A stretch of 64,000 nucleotides of DNA from Anaerostipes butyraticus (lineage in GTDB: Bacteria > Bacillota > Clostridia > Lachnospirales > Lachnospiraceae). A program made the translations under genes and the position numbers. This document shows, in pieces, positions 40,894-50,608 of the stretch (position 1 is its first letter; each line of letters starts with the position of its first letter). The DNA lies in assembly GCF_016586355.1 (NCBI RefSeq), contig NZ_BLYI01000006.1, forward strand, positions 62,001 to 126,000, written 5' to 3'. The notes below the pieces were generated by a model. It had not been told where the DNA came from. It worked only from the letters and a program-made list of their open reading frames with translations, and searched no databases.

Positions 40894-41976
40894 ATGGCTA
40901 GAGTATATAATTTTTCAGCAGGACCAGCAGTTTTGCCGGAAGAAGTATTAAAAGAAGCAGCAGATGAAATGTTGGATTACAGAGGATGCGGAATGTCTGT
41001 TATGGAAATGAGCCACAGATCTCAGATGTTTGCGGATATCATTGAAACAGCAGAAGCAGACCTGAGAGAACTCATGAACATTCCGGACAATTATAAAGTG
41101 CTTTTCCTCCAGGGAGGAGCGTCTCAGCAGTTCTCCGCAATTCCGATGAACCTGATGAAAAATAAAGTAGCGGACTATATCATCACAGGACAGTGGGCAA
41201 AGAAAGCATGTCAGGAAGCACAGAGATATGGAAAAGTAAATATCATCGCTTCTTCTGAAGATAAGACATATACATATATTCCGGACTGCAGCGATCTTCC
41301 GATTTCCGAAGATGCAGATTATGTTTATGTGTGCTGGAACAACACTATTTATGGTACAAAATATAATAAAGTGCCGAACACCAAAGGAAAAATCCTGGTT
41401 GCTGATATGTCTTCCAGTATTCTGTCTGAGCCGGTTAATGTAGAGGATTTTGGCGTAATCTATTTCGGAGTCCAGAAAAATGTAGGACCTGCAGGTGTGG
41501 TAATCTGCATCATCCGTGAAGATCTGATTACAGATGATGTTCTTCCGGGAACACCAACTATGTTAAAATGGAAAACACAGGCAGATGCCAATTCTCTTTA
41601 TAACACACCTCCATGTTATGGAATCTATATTTGCGGAAAAGTATTCCAGTGGCTCAAAAAGCAGGGCGGACTGGAAGCAATGAAGCAGCGGAACGAAGAA
41701 AAAGCAAAGCTTTTATATGATTTCCTGGATCAGAGCGAATTGTTCAAAGGAACAGTTGAAAAGAAAGACCGTTCTCTGATGAACGTTCCATTTGTAACAG
41801 GAGATAAGGATCTGGATGCAAAATTCGTTGCGGAAGCAAAAGCAGAAGGACTTGAAAACCTGAAAGGACACCGTACAGTAGGAGGAATGCGTGCAAGCAT
41901 TTATAATGCGATGCCAAAAGCAGGTGTTGAAAAATTAGTTGCATTTATGAAAAAATTTGAAGAAGAGAATAAGTAA
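40894..41976 (+). CDS. serC: Phosphoserine aminotransferase
   Basis: 360 residues from ATG 40894 (MARVYNFSAGPAVLPEEVLK), with AAAAAGGAGAAAGAA ahead; an ATG six codons earlier overlaps the ribosome site. PLP enzyme making phosphoserine. SHRSQMFADIIETAEADLREL, FLQGGASQQFSAIPMNLM (about 73-90), the PLP lysine in FGVQKNVGPAGVVI (about 190-203), and HRTVGGMRASIYNAMP (about 327-342). serA follows by 9 bp. Confidence 0.96.
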   Translation: MARVYNFSAGPAVLPEEVLKEAADEMLDYRGCGMSVMEMSHRSQMFADIIETAEADLRELMNIPDNYKVLFLQGGASQQFSAIPMNLMKNKVADYIITGQWAKKACQEAQRYGKVNIIASSEDKTYTYIPDCSDLPISEDADYVYVCWNNTIYGTKYNKVPNTKGKILVADMSSSILSEPVNVEDFGVIYFGVQKNVGPAGVVICIIREDLITDDVLPGTPTMLKWKTQADANSLYNTPPCYGIYICGKVFQWLKKQGGLEAMKQRNEEKAKLLYDFLDQSELFKGTVEKKDRSLMNVPFVTGDKDLDAKFVAEAKAEGLENLKGHRTVGGMRASIYNAMPKAGVEKLVAFMKKFEEENK

Positions 41977-41985
41977 GGAGACGTC

Positions 41986-43146
41986 ATGTATACAGTAAAA
42001 TGTTTAAATCCCATTTCTAAGCAGGGTCTGGATTTATTTACAAGTGAATTTGAAGTAATCGATGATCTGAATGCGGCAGATGCCGTTCTCGTGCGAAGCG
42101 CAAAAATGCACGGTCTGGAAATTCCGAAAAGCCTGCTGGCAGTAGCCAGAGCAGGTGCCGGAGTGAACAATATTCCTCTGGATGAATATGCAGAAAAAGG
42201 AATCACAGTGTTCAATACTCCTGGAGCCAATGCAAACGGCGTAAAAGAGCTGGTAGTTGCCGGACTGCTTCTTGCATCCAGAGATATCATCGGAGGATAT
42301 AACTGGGTAAAAGAAAACGCCAAGATGGAAGATCTTCCAAAAGCCATTGAGAGCCAGAAAAAAGCATATGCAGGAAATGAATTGAAAGGAAAATCCATCG
42401 GTGTTATCGGTCTTGGCGCCATTGGTGTTCTCGTTGCCAATATCTGTAACCGTCTGGGAATGAAAGTTTATGGATATGATCCATATGTTTCTGTACGTTC
42501 CGCATGGAGCCTGTCAAGAATGGTAAATCACAGCAGTTCTCTGGATGAGATTTTTACAAAATGCGATTATATTACCCTTCATGTACCATGTACTGATTCT
42601 ACAAAGGGAATGATCGGGAAAGAAGCAATCTTTAAGATGAAAGACGGTGTTAACATTTTAAACTTCGCCAGAGGAGAACTGGTTGATGATCAGGCAATCC
42701 TGGCTGGTCTTGCGACACAGAAAGTAAAACATTATGTAACAGACTTCCCGAACAATGAAGTTGCCGGAGCAGAAAGTGTCATCACGATCCCTCATCTTGG
42801 AGCATCCACAGAAGAGTCCGAAGACAACTGTGCAGAGATGGCAGTAGAGCAGCTGATGAATTATCTGGAAAATGGAAACATCGTAAATTCCGTAAATTAT
42901 CCAAACTGCAATCTTGGAGATCTGGAAGCTGAGGCAAGAATTACCGTACATCATAAAAATCTTCCGAATATGATCGGACAGCTTACCGCAATCCTGGCAG
43001 GAGAAGATTATAATATTGTAAATATGCTGAACAAGTCAAAAGGAGACTGGGCATATTCTATGCTGGATGTGGAAAAGAAACCATCAAAAGAAATCATTCA
43101 GAAGATGAAAGAAATTGACGGAGTCGTTCGCGTCAGAGTTTTATAG
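41986..43146 (+). CDS. serA: D-3-phosphoglycerate dehydrogenase, short ACT type
   Basis: 386 residues. First step of serine synthesis, here paired with serC. Substrate/NAD domains: VARAGAGVNNIPLDEYAEKG, Rossmann VIGLGAIGVLVAN (about 139-151), catalytic Arg in NFARGELVDD (about 226-235), Glu in DFPNNEVAGAE, His in PHLGASTEESEDNCA (about 269-283). A C-terminal ACT-like domain (about 315-386: ARITVHHKNLPNMIGQLTAI) suggests serine feedback. It lacks the extra middle domain of long SerA proteins. serB is not in the window. Confidence 0.93.
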   Translation: MYTVKCLNPISKQGLDLFTSEFEVIDDLNAADAVLVRSAKMHGLEIPKSLLAVARAGAGVNNIPLDEYAEKGITVFNTPGANANGVKELVVAGLLLASRDIIGGYNWVKENAKMEDLPKAIESQKKAYAGNELKGKSIGVIGLGAIGVLVANICNRLGMKVYGYDPYVSVRSAWSLSRMVNHSSSLDEIFTKCDYITLHVPCTDSTKGMIGKEAIFKMKDGVNILNFARGELVDDQAILAGLATQKVKHYVTDFPNNEVAGAESVITIPHLGASTEESEDNCAEMAVEQLMNYLENGNIVNSVNYPNCNLGDLEAEARITVHHKNLPNMIGQLTAILAGEDYNIVNMLNKSKGDWAYSMLDVEKKPSKEIIQKMKEIDGVVRVRVL

Positions 43147-43157
43147 GAGAAAGAAAG

Positions 43158-44243
43158 ATGAGTAAAAAATTACAAGTAGGTATTTTAGGAGCCACAGGAA
43201 TGGTAGGACAGAGATTCATTTCTCTGCTGGAAAATCATCCATGGTTTGAAGTAAAGACAGTAGCGGCAAGTCCCCGCTCTGCCGGAAAAACATATGAAGA
43301 AGCCGTTGGCGGACGCTGGAAAATGGAGACACCGATGCCGGAAGCGGTTAAAAATATGATTGTAAAAAATGTTAACGAGGTAGAAGCAGTTGCGTCAGAA
43401 GTCGATTTTGTATTCAGCGCGGTAGATATGTCAAAGGACGAGATTAAAAAAATCGAAGAAGAGTACGCAAAAACAGAAACACCGGTTGTGTCAAATAACA
43501 GCGCTCACCGCTGGACGCCGGATGTTCCAATGGTTGTGCCGGAGATTAATCCGGAGCATTTTGAAGTGATCGCAAGCCAGAAAAAACGTCTTGGAACGAC
43601 ACGTGGATTTGTTGCGGTAAAACCAAACTGTTCGATTCAGAGTTATGCGCCTGTTTTAACTGCATGGAAAGAATTTGAGCCGTATGAAGTGGTAGCAACC
43701 ACGTATCAGGCAATTTCCGGAGCAGGAAAAACATTCAAAGACTGGCCGGAAATGAACGGAAATATCATTCCTTATATCGGGGGTGAAGAAGAAAAGAGTG
43801 AACAGGAACCACTGCGTCTCTGGGGACATATTGAAAACGGAGAAATTGTCAAGGCAGATTCTCCTGTGATTACAACACAGTGTATCCGTGTGCCGGTATT
43901 AAATGGTCATACAGCAGCTGTTTTCGTAAAATTCAGAAAGAAACCAACAAAAGAACAGCTGATTGAAAAACTGACTTCCTTCAGCGGGCTTCCGCAGGAA
44001 CTGGGTCTTCCAAGCGCTCCAAAACAGATGATCCAGTATCTGGAAGAAGATGATCGTCCGCAGGTTTCTCTGGATGTAGATTATGAAAATGGAATGGGAA
44101 TTTCTGTTGGCCGTCTCCGTGAAGACACAGTATATGATTACAAATTTGTAGGCCTTTCTCACAATACTCTTCGTGGAGCTGCCGGAGGAGCAGTTCTTTG
44201 TGCAGAGACATTGAAGGCGAAAGGATATATTACAAAGAAATAA
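43158..44243 (+). CDS. asd: Aspartate-semialdehyde dehydrogenase (archaeal/fungal-type)
   Basis: 361 residues. Makes aspartate semialdehyde for lysine, threonine, methionine and cell-wall diaminopimelate. NADP loop GILGATGMVGQRFISLLENH (about 8-27). Catalytic Cys in VKPNCSIQSYAPVL (about 152-165), TYQAISGAGKTF (about 180-191), His in NGHTAAVFVKFRKKP (about 250-264), and HNTLRGAAGGAVL near the end. The length and Cys context match the second Asd class and not the usual E. coli type. Last gene of the run from azlC, closed by a hairpin terminator. Confidence 0.94.
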   Translation: MSKKLQVGILGATGMVGQRFISLLENHPWFEVKTVAASPRSAGKTYEEAVGGRWKMETPMPEAVKNMIVKNVNEVEAVASEVDFVFSAVDMSKDEIKKIEEEYAKTETPVVSNNSAHRWTPDVPMVVPEINPEHFEVIASQKKRLGTTRGFVAVKPNCSIQSYAPVLTAWKEFEPYEVVATTYQAISGAGKTFKDWPEMNGNIIPYIGGEEEKSEQEPLRLWGHIENGEIVKADSPVITTQCIRVPVLNGHTAAVFVKFRKKPTKEQLIEKLTSFSGLPQELGLPSAPKQMIQYLEEDDRPQVSLDVDYENGMGISVGRLREDTVYDYKFVGLSHNTLRGAAGGAVLCAETLKAKGYITKK

Positions 44244-44280
44244 GCAGATTGATGCGTACAGCAAGTATGGACCGTCACAG

Positions 44281-44313
44281 AAGAAACACGCAGGTGCTGC
44301 GTGTTTCTTTTTC
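44281..44313 (+). terminator. Terminator closing the leu-ilv-ser-asd run
   Basis: AAGAAACACGCAG (44281-44293) / CTGCGTGTTTCTT (44297-44309), then TTTCT. Confidence 0.92.
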
Positions 44314-44337
44314 TAAAAAACATAAGAGGAGCATAGA

Positions 44338-45204
44338 ATGTTAGGAAAGACAAATGTGGATTGGAATACAGTATTGAACAATTATCTTGACGCGATTCTG
44401 GAAATGGCAGGAAATATTGTGATAGCAGTGCTGATCATTGTAATTGGCTTTAAACTGATCAAAATGCTGGTTAATATTTTAAAAGCCGCTTTGGAAAAAG
44501 GGGAAATTGATTATGGAGTCATTTCCTTCTCCTGTTCTTTTGTAAAAATCGCGCTGCGGGTTCTGGTCATCCTGGCAGCAGTTGATCATGTTGGCGTCAA
44601 GACAAGTTCCTTTATCGCATTGTTAGGATCTGCAGGTGTTGCTGTAGGTCTTGCGCTGCAGGGAAGCCTTTCTAATATTGCGGGAGGAGTTCTGCTTCTG
44701 ATCCTAAAGCCTTTTCAGGTAGGTGACTATATTGTACTGGATGGAACAGGCTGTGAGGGAGAAGTTGCTGCGATGGACATTTATTATACGAAATTGAAAA
44801 CCGTCGACAACCGGGTGATCGTAATCCCAAATGGTACACTGACCAACAGTAATCTGATCAATAACACAAAGCAGGATAAGCGTCTGATCGATATCACCGT
44901 AGGAATTTCCTACGATGCGGACATCGAGAAGGTAAAAGCGATTCTGCAGGAAATTACAGCAAAAGAAAAAAGTATCCTGGATCAGGAAGGTGTCAAGATT
45001 TTTGTCAGCAGTCTGGCAGACAGCGCGGTTATGATGGGAATCCGGTGCTGGGTTTCTACAGAAGAGTATGTGGGAGCCAAGTGGAGACTGAACGAGGATA
45101 TTAAGTTGTCGTTTGACCGGGAGGGAATTGAAATTCCTTATCAGAAACTGGATGTGTGCATTAAATCAGACGAGACAGAACAAAACCCTGAAATAAAAGG
45201 ATAA
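44338..45204 (+). CDS. Small-conductance mechanosensitive channel (MscS)
   Basis: 288 residues. Three membrane segments (about 20-40, 62-80, 88-110). The pore helix/MscS core is GSAGVAVGLALQGSLSNIAG (about 98-117), followed by ILKPFQVGDYIVLDGTGCEG and the beta domain DNRVIVIPNGTLTNSNLINN. Opens under membrane tension to release solutes after osmotic downshock. AAGAGGAGCATAGA precedes the ATG; single gene between two terminators. Confidence 0.94.
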   Translation: MLGKTNVDWNTVLNNYLDAILEMAGNIVIAVLIIVIGFKLIKMLVNILKAALEKGEIDYGVISFSCSFVKIALRVLVILAAVDHVGVKTSSFIALLGSAGVAVGLALQGSLSNIAGGVLLLILKPFQVGDYIVLDGTGCEGEVAAMDIYYTKLKTVDNRVIVIPNGTLTNSNLINNTKQDKRLIDITVGISYDADIEKVKAILQEITAKEKSILDQEGVKIFVSSLADSAVMMGIRCWVSTEEYVGAKWRLNEDIKLSFDREGIEIPYQKLDVCIKSDETEQNPEIKG

Positions 45205-45216
45205 CAAAACAAAGAC

Positions 45217-45244
45217 AGCCGCGGCTTTTAAACCGCGGCTTCAT
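45217..45244. terminator. Bidirectional terminator
   Basis: AGCCGCGG (45217-45224) / CCGCGGCT (45233-45240) with loop CTTTTAAA and T-rich flank; lies between mscS and the convergent lipoprotein gene. Confidence 0.8.
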
Positions 45245-45255
45245 TTATTATAGAT

Positions 45256-46962
45256 TTATTCTTTTTTATGATCCGAAATTTTTTCTTCGATCCAGTCCTT
45301 GATCTTTATGGCTTTCGACGCGATCCACTGCCTTCGGATCAAGATAAAAAGGGCGATGCCGAAACAAAGGATCAGAGGAATCGCGATCTGTGCAATGGAA
45401 AACCAGTGGCTGGCGGCTGTGCTTCCTTCATAGGTCAGTTCCATCTTGTCTCCGGAAACGGAAAACTGACAGAAATCCTGGACTGTTTCATCTGATCTGA
45501 GCAGTCTGGACACTTCACGATTAGAAAGAGCCTGGGTTTTCCGGCTGGTCACTTTCTTTTCCGGTCCAAAATCTATAGAAGCGGACTCGGAAGCATTGAC
45601 GGACGCAAAAGTATAAGAACCTTTTACCTTTTTGCTGCCGGAGGTAAATGCGAAGGAATCTTTTAAAGATGTTATGGTTCCGCGAAACAGAGAGTGTCTG
45701 GTATCAGCAGTTAAAGAAGACTTTGGAAAAAGATCCGCAAGGTCTTTGCTGCAGTCTTTCACGGAGCCGCGCTGTTCAAATGATAAGACCATGGATGAAT
45801 CATCGCCGGACAGCTGAACATTGGAAATCGTATCACCGAAAAACGCTTCTTTCATCTGAGAAAGCTGCTGGCTGCTACACCCGGAATCAAAAGTAAAGGA
45901 AAACTTCCGACGAATATCAGAAGCGGTATTCCACACAGTAATGATGTCATAACTGGAAACGGGCTGCGTATATTCTCCTGAAAACTTCAGAGATTTGCTT
46001 TTTACCTTATCGTCCAGGACTTTTTTTCCGTCAAAAGTATAGGTGACCGGAACGGTTCCATTTTCCTGTATAAAGTTAGAAAAATCCAGAGATTCCCTGT
46101 AATCCATCTGGAAGCCAAACGGGTTCTCTTTGGAAGAAGAGACGGCGCAGGTTCCATAAGAAGAATCGGAATGCAGGATTTCCCGGGTTTTGGCTGACAG
46201 GTCTGTCAGACTGCCGGCAGAGAAGGAAAAATTTAAAATCCGTCCGTTTTTCCAGGCGGACCATGAAGGATTAAAAGACTGAAAATATGCCTGGATTTTT
46301 CCTGTGTTCTGATCAAGAACTTTCTGAGGAATATAAAAAGATATCCTGCGTTCCAGACTGCCGTCATCCTGGGTTTTGGTATCAATATGGATGGAAGACA
46401 GCTGGGTGTATTTCATTTCATCAATGGAAATTTTATTGTCTGTCGTATAGGTTTTTCCCTTAACGGAAATCGTTGTTTCCTTCAGGTTCATAAAATCTTC
46501 CGCAGAATCCTTATCTACATAATTTTTCTCATACAAGGCAGTGTAAAGCCAGGTCATAAGGTCGGTAGAAGAAAAATTTTCTTTATAGATCAGACCGGAT
46601 ACAAAAGGGGAATCCCCGTACTGCCAGGTGACTTTCGGAGCAAAATTCAGAATTTTTTCTACTTTTTCCTGATAGTCATCCAGAGAAGAGAAGGTCAGAG
46701 AAAAAGTGTAGATCAGGCTGTCATCTTTCGATGATTTTTTGCAGGTAAGCTGAGAAGGACAGACCTCCTGAATTGTCTGATCCAGATCTTTCTGGGTCCC
46801 ATTAAAATAACGCTGAAAGTCACGAGAAGAAAAGGTACAGGACATAGTCCTTGTACCTGAGAAATTCTCGTCAAGATTCACTTTGCTGGTAAGTTCCACG
46901 CCGCATCCGGACAACAGAAAGAGCATCAGGAACATACATGCTGCAAGAATTTTTTTCTTCAT
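45256..46962 (-). CDS. Large lipoprotein with C-terminal membrane anchor, unknown function
   Basis: 568 residues. Lipoprotein signal MKKKILAACMFLMLFLLSGC with lipobox LSGC (Cys about 20). A long extracellular region follows, made of two or three similar-looking beta-rich parts (patterns ...YTFSLTFSSLDDYQEKVEKI and ...RRKFSFTFDSGCSS). Near the end are one membrane segment (FSIAQIAIPLILCFGIALFI, about 525-544) and a basic cytoplasmic tail (WIEEKISDHKKE). Both a lipid anchor and a membrane helix is unusual. Not recognised beyond this. It follows argH by 11 bp on the same strand, so it may be read from the argH transcript. Confidence 0.75.
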   Translation of the reverse strand: MKKKILAACMFLMLFLLSGCGVELTSKVNLDENFSGTRTMSCTFSSRDFQRYFNGTQKDLDQTIQEVCPSQLTCKKSSKDDSLIYTFSLTFSSLDDYQEKVEKILNFAPKVTWQYGDSPFVSGLIYKENFSSTDLMTWLYTALYEKNYVDKDSAEDFMNLKETTISVKGKTYTTDNKISIDEMKYTQLSSIHIDTKTQDDGSLERRISFYIPQKVLDQNTGKIQAYFQSFNPSWSAWKNGRILNFSFSAGSLTDLSAKTREILHSDSSYGTCAVSSSKENPFGFQMDYRESLDFSNFIQENGTVPVTYTFDGKKVLDDKVKSKSLKFSGEYTQPVSSYDIITVWNTASDIRRKFSFTFDSGCSSQQLSQMKEAFFGDTISNVQLSGDDSSMVLSFEQRGSVKDCSKDLADLFPKSSLTADTRHSLFRGTITSLKDSFAFTSGSKKVKGSYTFASVNASESASIDFGPEKKVTSRKTQALSNREVSRLLRSDETVQDFCQFSVSGDKMELTYEGSTAASHWFSIAQIAIPLILCFGIALFILIRRQWIASKAIKIKDWIEEKISDHKKE

Positions 46963-46973
46963 CGTAAAACCTC

Positions 46974-48356
46974 TTATTTTAAATCAGCCAGATATGCTTC
47001 GTTCAGAGCAATGACTTTTTCCATGGCATCATGGCCTGGAGCGCCGATGGTGTTTCGCTTTTCAACGCATGTTTTCATGCTGATGGCATCATAGATATCA
47101 TCTTCAAACACCGGGCTGACTGCCTGATATTCTTCCAGAGGGAGTTCATCCAGAGAAATATCTTTTTCAATGCAGAGAAGGACAAGGCGTCCAACAATGC
47201 CATGGGCATCACGGAATGGAACTCCGTGGTTAACCAGGTAATCGGCTGCGTCGGTTGCGTTGGTAAATCCGTTCTTTGCGCTGGCTTCCATTCTGTCATA
47301 ATTAAAAGTGATGGTCTTCATCATGCCGTTAAACAGGGAAATACAGCCTTTTACAGTGTCGATGGCGTCAAAAGTAAGCTCTTTGTCTTCCTGCATATCT
47401 TTATTGTACGCAAGAGGAATCCCTTTCATTGTAGTCAGAAGGGACATCAGGGCGCCATACACTCTGCCTGTTTTGCCGCGGACAAGTTCTGCGATATCCG
47501 GGTTTTTCTTCTGCGGCATAATGCTGCTTCCGGTGCTGAATCCGTCATCAATGGAAACAAACTGGTATTCGTTGGAATTCCAGAGAATGATTTCTTCGCA
47601 GAAGCGGCTTAAGTGCATCATGATCGTGGATAGCGCGCAAAGCAGTTCAATCAGGTAATCACGGTCAGATACAGAATCCATACTGTTTAAAGTCGGACCA
47701 TAAAAGCCAAGAAGTTCTGCAGTCTGCTCCCGGTCCAGCGGATACGTCGTTCCGGCAAGGGCGCCGGATCCCAGCGGACAGTAATTCATTCTTTCATAAA
47801 TATCACATAAACGGCTGTAATCCCGTTTAAACATTTCCATGTAAGCGCCTGTGTGATGAGCAAGCGTTACCGGCTGTGCTTTCTGAAGATGTGTAAAACC
47901 AGGCATAAAAGCGTCAATGTTGTCTTTCATGATCTGATGAAGTGTTTCCATCAGTTCTTTTACCAGACCTTTGATCTCGATAATCTCATCCCGCGTATAT
48001 AATTTCATATCCAGAGCTACCTGGTCATTGCGGCTGCGTCCGGTATGAAGTTTTTTGCCGGCGTCTCCGATCCGGTCGATCAGATTTGCTTCGACAAAAC
48101 TGTGGATATCTTCATATTCACTGGTAATCTCAATTCTTCCATGTTCCAGATCATCAAGAATGCCATTAAGCCCTTCAATGATCTGATCCCGTTCTTCCTC
48201 CGTCAGGACACCTGTGCTGGCAAGCATCGTAACGTGAGCAATGCTTCCCTGAATGTCCTGTTTATAAAATTTCTGGTCAAAAGAAATGGAAGCGTTAAAA
48301 TTGTATACTAACTGGTCAGTTTCTTTTGTGAAACGACCGCCCCATAATTGTGCCAT
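46974..48356 (-). CDS. argH: Argininosuccinate lyase
   Basis: 460 residues. Last step of arginine synthesis, splitting argininosuccinate to arginine and fumarate. [20 protein letters not shown] start, [17 protein letters not shown] (about 105-121), [14 protein letters not shown] (about 155-168), and the signature [16 protein letters not shown] (about 277-292). Located apart from argG and argCJBD, 9 kb away, with the opposite strand to the flanking aldo/keto reductase. AGAAAAGAGGATTTC is the ribosome site. Confidence 0.96.
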   Translation of the reverse strand: MAQLWGGRFTKETDQLVYNFNASISFDQKFYKQDIQGSIAHVTMLASTGVLTEEERDQIIEGLNGILDDLEHGRIEITSEYEDIHSFVEANLIDRIGDAGKKLHTGRSRNDQVALDMKLYTRDEIIEIKGLVKELMETLHQIMKDNIDAFMPGFTHLQKAQPVTLAHHTGAYMEMFKRDYSRLCDIYERMNYCPLGSGALAGTTYPLDREQTAELLGFYGPTLNSMDSVSDRDYLIELLCALSTIMMHLSRFCEEIILWNSNEYQFVSIDDGFSTGSSIMPQKKNPDIAELVRGKTGRVYGALMSLLTTMKGIPLAYNKDMQEDKELTFDAIDTVKGCISLFNGMMKTITFNYDRMEASAKNGFTNATDAADYLVNHGVPFRDAHGIVGRLVLLCIEKDISLDELPLEEYQAVSPVFEDDIYDAISMKTCVEKRNTIGAPGHDAMEKVIALNEAYLADLK

Positions 48357-48521
48357 AAATGAAATCCTCTTTTCTGTTAATTTTGTTCCTTTCGGTTTAT
48401 CTGTATGCTTTCTACATTTTACACGATATGGGAGAAATTTGCCATATAAATTTGATTTTCTTAAGAATATATGGATATGAAAAGACGCACAATAATGGAA
48501 GAAAAAAGCATAGGTGGGATT

Positions 48522-48947
48522 ATGGAAAAAAGATTACAGGTAGAAAAATATATGATATTGTTTGCGATAGGCGGGATGGCCTACTTTTTTTTGGAAGTGC
48601 TGGTCCGGGGATATTCACATTATACGATGTTTCTGTGCGGAGGAGCGTGTTTTATATGCTGCGGTCTGTTAAATGAAAATAAAAAGATCAGAATCAGTTT
48701 TTTAAGTCAGATGGTGCTGTCTTCCGTGATCATTACAGTGCTGGAGCTGATCACGGGACTGATCGTGAATGTGTGGCTTAGGATGGATATCTGGGACTAC
48801 TCCAATCTTCCCTACAATTTCAAAGGACAGATCTGTCTGCTTTATTCTTTTTTTTGGTTCCTGGTTTCCAGCGTTGCTATTGTAATGGATGATTTTTTAA
48901 GATACAAACTGTTTGATGAAGAAAAGCCCCATTACAAATTTTTGTAA
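48522..48947 (+). CDS. Putative ABC-transporter type IV (CmpB-like) membrane protein
   Basis: 141 residues from ATG 48522 ([13 protein letters not shown]), with AGGTGGGATT just upstream. Longer in-frame starts lack ribosome sites. Four membrane segments (about 8-27, 31-44, 54-75, 105-125). [20 protein letters not shown] and [21 protein letters not shown]...[17 protein letters not shown] match the PF06541 family of small membrane proteins, whose transport role is unproven. No ATPase gene is next to it. Confidence 0.75.
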   Translation: MEKRLQVEKYMILFAIGGMAYFFLEVLVRGYSHYTMFLCGGACFICCGLLNENKKIRISFLSQMVLSSVIITVLELITGLIVNVWLRMDIWDYSNLPYNFKGQICLLYSFFWFLVSSVAIVMDDFLRYKLFDEEKPHYKFL

Positions 48948-49023
48948 TTATCTTTCCAATGACTATCGACAGGATTCAGATTGTCTGATAAGGTAAAAGA
49001 AAAACGGACAGGAGGAAACAATT

Positions 49024-49953
49024 ATGAAATATGTTGCAGCCGGAGGAGCGGATCTGGAAGCTCCGGCAGTTATCCAGGGATGCATGAGAATTGATGCGCT
49101 GACCCAGAGTGAACTGGATGCGCTGATCAAGAATGATCTGGAAGCAGGGGTAAACTTTTTTGATCATGCGGATATTTACGGAGGAGGGGTCTGTGAAGAA
49201 AAATTCGGCCAGATCCTGAAGCAGCAGCCGTCTCTGAGAGATCAGATCTTTCTTCAGTCAAAATGCGGAATTGTAACAGGAGAAAAAAACAACTATTTTG
49301 ATTTCTCAAAAAAACATATCATTGAGTCTGTAGAAGCAAGTTTAAAGCGTCTGGAGACAGATTATCTGGATTATCTTTTGCTGCACCGGCCGGATGCGCT
49401 GATGGAACCGGAAGAAGTGGCATCAGCATTTGATCAGCTGGAGAGACAGGGAAAGGTTCTGAGATTTGGCGTCAGCAACCAGAATCCCATGCAGATTGAA
49501 TTGTTAAAGACATGTGTAAAACAGCCTCTGAAGATCAACCAGATGCAGCTGAGTGTCGCCCATACCTGCATGATTGATGAAGGAATCCAGGTCAATACGA
49601 TGTTTGACGGGGGAGCCTGCAGGGATGGAAGTCTTTTAAATTATGCCAGATTACATAAGATTACGATCCAGTGCTGGTCGCCGTTCCAGCATGGCGCGAT
49701 TGAAGGCACATTTATGGGAAATCCTGATTATCCCAAGATCAACAAAGCTCTGCAGACGATTGGAGAAAAATATGGAATCACAGACAGTGCGGCAGCAGTC
49801 GCATGGCTTTTAAGGCACCCGGCCGATATGCAGGTGATCATCGGATCCTGCAATTTAAAGAGAATGCGGGAGATTGTCAAAGCCTGTGATGTGGAACTGA
49901 GCAGAGAAGACTGGTACTGGGTTTACAAAATGGCAGGAAATGTGATACCATAA
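49024..49953 (+). CDS. Aldo/keto reductase
   Basis: 309 residues of the AKR (YdhF-like oxidoreductase) fold. Catalytic tetrad visible: Asp and Tyr in FFDHADIYGGG (about 46-56), Lys in IFLQSKCGI (about 80), His in YLLLHRPDAL (about 118). RFGVSNQNPMQIELL (about 150-164) and the cofactor region VIIGSCNLKRMREIV (about 275-289) follow. NADPH is the usual cofactor; substrate unknown. ACAGGAGGAAACAATT precedes the ATG. Confidence 0.9.
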   Translation: MKYVAAGGADLEAPAVIQGCMRIDALTQSELDALIKNDLEAGVNFFDHADIYGGGVCEEKFGQILKQQPSLRDQIFLQSKCGIVTGEKNNYFDFSKKHIIESVEASLKRLETDYLDYLLLHRPDALMEPEEVASAFDQLERQGKVLRFGVSNQNPMQIELLKTCVKQPLKINQMQLSVAHTCMIDEGIQVNTMFDGGACRDGSLLNYARLHKITIQCWSPFQHGAIEGTFMGNPDYPKINKALQTIGEKYGITDSAAAVAWLLRHPADMQVIIGSCNLKRMREIVKACDVELSREDWYWVYKMAGNVIP

Positions 49954-49976
49954 ACAGATGAAAAGGGGCTGCAGAT

Positions 49977-50423
49977 ATGAAGATAAGCAGGAATTTAAAA
50001 AGACTCCTGATTGCCCTCGTTATCATCGGAATATGTCTGGTGCTGTTTTATCCGTTTACTTTTGAAAAGTATATAAGAAATAAGCAGGAAGTGCAGATTA
50101 TTGTTACGGATTCTATTTTCCAGACGGATACAGTGAAAGACAGCGGCCAGGCAACGACTTTTAAGGCTGGATCAGAAGGATTCCAGAAAATTCGTGAGAT
50201 ACTGGCAGATTATCAGTATCACTATACGATCAAGACTTTTATCAATAATCCGCAGATCAGCGGAGATCCGGATGAATTTATGATGCTGATGCTGGGAGAA
50301 GACAGTCTGATTCTGACCAACGGCGGTGAAATCCTGATCAACGGCAGGGTATATCGGATTGGCTATGCTGGTGGAGAAAAGGCGCAGGATATGATAGACG
50401 AGATCAAGGCAGTCATGGAATAA
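49977..50423 (+). CDS. Membrane-anchored hypothetical protein, 148 residues
   Basis: One N-terminal hydrophobic segment (LKRLLIALVIIGICLVLFYP, about 8-27) with a basic start, then an extracytoplasmic domain with no cysteine (VQIIVTDSIFQTDTVKDSGQ..., LTNGGEILINGRVYRIGYAG). The family is not recognised. Ribosome site AAGGGGCTGCAGAT, 23 bp after the aldo/keto reductase, so the two may be co-transcribed. Ends before a hairpin terminator. Confidence 0.7.
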   Translation: MKISRNLKRLLIALVIIGICLVLFYPFTFEKYIRNKQEVQIIVTDSIFQTDTVKDSGQATTFKAGSEGFQKIREILADYQYHYTIKTFINNPQISGDPDEFMMLMLGEDSLILTNGGEILINGRVYRIGYAGGEKAQDMIDEIKAVME

Positions 50424-50454
50424 GAGGATGCTGTCATCGGAAACGGCAGAATAG

Positions 50455-50493
50455 AAAGGATGAAATTCCGGGAAAGAAGGATTCATCCTTTTT
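50455..50493 (+). terminator. Terminator before trpS
   Basis: AAGGATGAA (50456-50464) / TTCATCCTT (50482-50490), then TTT. Confidence 0.8.
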
Positions 50494-50513
50494 ATGTTTT
50501 GTGATAGTTTTTA

Positions 50514-50522
50514 TGGTATAAT
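50514..50522 (+). promoter_or_regulatory. Extended -10 promoter of trpS
   Basis: TGGTATAAT: an extended -10 (TGn) with perfect TATAAT at 50517-50522. No good -35 hexamer is seen. The leader of about 80 nt to the trpS ATG has a GAGAACC/GGGTTCC inverted repeat but no T-box motif. Confidence 0.6.
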
Positions 50523-50608
50523 ATCTGCGGATAGAGAACAGAACAGATCTGTTGGAAAAGAAAGACTGAGAACCTATCTGGGTTCCATAAAATACAGGAG
50601 GAAAGAAC

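Noticed and set aside
50523-50608. T-box or tryptophan attenuator before trpS
   Set aside because: Leader of about 80 nt with no T-box sequence (TGGNACCGCG-like) and no specifier structure; only a short inverted repeat.
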